27,713 bases of DNA, from positions 1,184,339 through 1,212,051 of the forward strand of contig BJOX01000046.1 in NCBI GenBank assembly GCA_009731375.1, in the 5' to 3' direction. Origin of the DNA: Paulinella micropora. Its lineage: Eukaryota > Cercozoa > Imbricatea > Euglyphida. The notes under the pieces are model-generated. The model saw only the letters and a program-made list of their open reading frames with translations, was not told the origin of the DNA and searched no databases. The translations under genes were made by a program, and so were the position numbers. This document shows, in pieces, positions 25,778 to 27,713 of the stretch (its first letter is position 1; each line of letters opens with the position of its first letter).

Positions 25778-26296
25778 ATGCCATCCCCTGAAGCAAGTCG
25801 TAAGTACTGGGGTAGTGCTGTGGAAGGAATAAAAGCGAAAGCGAAACAACGAAAGATGGAACATGCTAAAAATGTTTTGGCGCAATACCGAAATGCTGTA
25901 AAGCAAGAAGATGAAGATATGGAGGAACGAATAAAACAAATTGAAGAAAAGAACTTGGCTAAGGATATTATTACTGAACATGATAATGATAGCCCAGAGG
26001 AGAAGAGTGAGAGCGAAGATGAGGTTGATTTCACTGATATCATTGCCGAAAAGATGGCGAAAATGAAAATCAAAAGAGCGAAAGCGGAAACTAAGAGAGA
26101 AAAGAAAAATAAGAAGCCCGAGCCCGAAAGTGAAGAAAGCGAAAGCGAGAGTAGTGAAAGCGAAATTGAAATAACTAAACCTGTTAAAAAAGGAAAAGGA
26201 AAAAAATCACATAAAGTTAATGTTAATGTTTATAATCAATCTGTGCCTAAGAAAGAAAAGAACAATGAAATTGAAAAATGCTTCCTTAAGTTTTAG
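25778..26296 (+). CDS. Highly charged protein of unknown function
   Basis: 172 residues. Helical and basic N-terminus (YWGSAVEGIKAKAKQRKMEHAK), an acidic middle, a second basic helix (DIIAEKMAKMKIKRAKAETK), then an acidic serine tract (EPESEESESESSESEIEI) and a basic KKGKGKKSHK tail. It looks disordered and could bind DNA or act as a virion core or scaffold-like protein. No family recognised. Its 3' end overlaps the end of the methyltransferase gene by 11 nt (convergent), and it starts divergently from the fibre gene. Confidence 0.55.
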   Translation: MPSPEASRKYWGSAVEGIKAKAKQRKMEHAKNVLAQYRNAVKQEDEDMEERIKQIEEKNLAKDIITEHDNDSPEEKSESEDEVDFTDIIAEKMAKMKIKRAKAETKREKKNKKPEPESEESESESSESEIEITKPVKKGKGKKSHKVNVNVYNQSVPKKEKNNEIEKCFLKF

Positions 26297-27050
26297 TCCA
26301 ATAATAAATATATTCGTAGCGGGGTGTATTATCCTTAGAATTAAATCTATTTTGTATAACTATGTGTCCGCCTTTTTCTAAGTTTTGGTAGGTCTTAGTT
26401 ATTGTTGGTATCCAATACTTATCTCTAAATTCTTCAATCGTGTCGTGTATTTTCATATGTGGGTATTTCTCTGTATTGTAATAAGGAGGAGAAGTAAAAA
26501 CCAAATCATAGCCTGTTGGGAATGAAATGTCCTCGCTCCTTGTAAACATCATTTTTACATTACCGCCAAAGTGGTTGAGCATAGCCTTATATGGGGTTTT
26601 AAGTGACTTGTTGCTATCGATGCCGATATATGGTATATTTTGCGATATCGCTGCCACCGCTCTATCCCCCCACCCCGCTGAGAAGTCTAATATTTTGTTT
26701 GGCTTAAATTTCTGATAGATATACACGGCAGTGGATGGTCTAAACTGCCCTGCTAATATGCCTCCCATTCTTAATACATCTATTACAATCCCGTTGGCTT
26801 TTTCCCGTTTGGGGTCATTTCTGGTTAGAGTTTTAATATTCTTTTTTATTTTGTTTTTATTCTCTTTCCAATAATCAATAGCATTTAATTTACTAATTTT
26901 TGTTTTTACTATGTATCTCTGAAAATAATAATTACTCGCTCTTGTCCCTACATTCGTCAATGTTAATTTATTAGGTTTAAGTTCTTGAAGTTTAGCAAAA
27001 TCTTCGTCTCTTTCTTCTGGCGTTATTATGCGATAAGGAAAATCTGACAT
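26286..27050 (-). CDS. DNA methyltransferase (N4-cytosine/N6-adenine class)
   Basis: 254 residues. SAM-binding motif I ILDFSAGWGDRAVAA (about residues 120-135), an acidic YIGIDSN after the next strand, and the catalytic motif IV FTSPPYYNTEKYPHM (about 186-200). TSPPY is usual in N4-cytosine methyltransferases, while DPPY is typical of N6-adenine enzymes, so cytosine-N4 is slightly favoured. The N-terminal third (residues 1-110) is helical and may hold a DNA-recognition part. No restriction partner is visible nearby, so it is probably an orphan protecting or marking viral DNA. TATATATACT precedes the ATG, close to the divergent integrase start. Confidence 0.85.
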   Translation of the reverse strand: MSDFPYRIITPEERDEDFAKLQELKPNKLTLTNVGTRASNYYFQRYIVKTKISKLNAIDYWKENKNKIKKNIKTLTRNDPKREKANGIVIDVLRMGGILAGQFRPSTAVYIYQKFKPNKILDFSAGWGDRAVAAISQNIPYIGIDSNKSLKTPYKAMLNHFGGNVKMMFTRSEDISFPTGYDLVFTSPPYYNTEKYPHMKIHDTIEEFRDKYWIPTITKTYQNLEKGGHIVIQNRFNSKDNTPRYEYIYYWTKT

Positions 27051-27084
27051 AGTATATATATAGAAATTTTTTTAAATCTTCAGT
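27051..27084. promoter_or_regulatory. Divergent methyltransferase/integrase promoter
   Basis: 34 bp holding TATATATAT at 27053-27061, shared by the methyltransferase (-) and integrase (+) starts, followed by a T/A-rich run. Confidence 0.5.
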
Positions 27085-27713
27085 ATGGACAATAAACACA
27101 TAATTATTAATACAGAAGGAACACCTACGGGGGAAGTAGTTAAAACAAAAGAAGAAGAAGCCCTTGAAATTCACCACCAGAAAAAGAACCCAAAAATATG
27201 GAATACCATATGGGTTGATAAACCATTAGACCAAGTTTTTCTTGACTTAGCGGATATGAGTAAGATAAAGGATAAGAAAGGTAATAAGGGCTATGCTTGG
27301 ATGCTTGTTTGGATTGATTGCCATTCAAGATATTTAATAATCATTCCACTAAAAAATAAAACAGCAAAAGAAGTATATTATGCTTTGAAATCTATACCTT
27401 ATAAACCAAAGTCAATTACAACTGACAGCGGAGGAGAATATAAAGGTGCTACTCGTGATTATTTTATTGAAAATGGAATTAAACACGATGTCGTTGAAGT
27501 TGGCGACCATAGAGCGCTTGCGGTTGTTGATAGAGTGATAAGAAGTATTAGGAGATGGCTTGACCTTTTATTTGAAACTAATAGAAATTTTGACTGGGTA
27601 AGTTATATTCAAGACTTGGTTAATGCTTATAATCATAAAGTTCATAGAGGAATTCAAGCCAAACCTGTGGATGTCTTTGCTAGAAGAGATAAAAATAAAC
27701 AGACTATCACTCG
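27085..27713 (+). CDS. rve-type integrase (cut by window end)
   Basis: The first 209 residues of a retroviral-type (DDE) integrase as carried by Polintons, PLVs and Mavirus-type virophages. A short N-terminal region ends in HHQKKNPKIWNTIWV; then the core: FLDLADM (first Asp), a beta-strand set AWMLVWIDCHSRYLIIIPL, SITTDSGGEYKG (second Asp) and GDHRALAVVDRVIRSI, where the third catalytic position appears to be Asp and not Glu, 35 residues after the second. LVNAYNHKVHRGIQAKPVDVF is the usual end of the core. It starts divergently from the methyltransferase. The 3' part, and any chromodomain, is outside the window. It would insert the linear genome into host DNA. Confidence 0.88.
   Translation, partial: MDNKHIIINTEGTPTGEVVKTKEEEALEIHHQKKNPKIWNTIWVDKPLDQVFLDLADMSKIKDKKGNKGYAWMLVWIDCHSRYLIIIPLKNKTAKEVYYALKSIPYKPKSITTDSGGEYKGATRDYFIENGIKHDVVEVGDHRALAVVDRVIRSIRRWLDLLFETNRNFDWVSYIQDLVNAYNHKVHRGIQAKPVDVFARRDKNKQTIT

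Overview
The window joins two kinds of DNA. Positions 1 to about 8,125 look like a eukaryotic, probably animal, nuclear chromosome: few convincing genes, a (TTA)n tract, a tRNA-derived SINE-like unit, a (GA)n tract, a purine-rich GGA-repeat tract, a broken unassigned coding region (4,722-6,723) and a Ty1/copia integrase fragment (about 7,909-8,123). The host species cannot be named from this sequence.

From about 8,130 to the right edge the DNA is AT-rich, gene-dense and viral: an integrated or endogenous element of the Polinton / polinton-like virus (PLV) class. It carries the expected module: a protein-primed-type family B DNA polymerase with exonuclease motifs, a double jelly-roll type major capsid protein, a penton-type minor capsid protein, an adenain/Ulp1-like cysteine protease at the C-terminus of a long coiled-coil virion protein, an FtsK/HerA-like packaging ATPase, a small basic core-like protein and an rve (retroviral-type) integrase that runs off the right edge. 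Accessory genes are a HIRAN protein, a zinc-finger protein, two related DUF3820-like proteins, an N4/N6-type DNA methyltransferase and a very long fibre with a peptidase S74 chaperone domain. About 19.6 kb of the element is visible; the right end is outside the window.

Layout: early or replication-type genes read + at 8,310-13,093. The virion block reads - at 13,279-21,189. A small + ORF (21,281-21,442) converges on the fibre gene (-, 21,597-25,719). An acidic/basic + gene (25,778-26,296) meets the methyltransferase (-), and the integrase starts divergently from the methyltransferase. Several genes are interrupted by single frameshifts, some in homopolymer runs, and the polymerase also has an in-frame TGA. 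These may be assembly errors, real decay, or both.

The most unusual feature is a family of about ten stem-loops at gene boundaries. They share termini GATRTTT...AAATATC. Between these termini lie stem segments that differ from site to site but stay complementary, plus a second variable inner hairpin. They often come as head-to-head pairs between genes. One 79-bp member is repeated perfectly in inverted orientation 3.7 kb away and is translated in frame inside the protease gene. This is the best candidate here for an undescribed system (3'-end formation, cassette exchange, or a spreading palindromic element).
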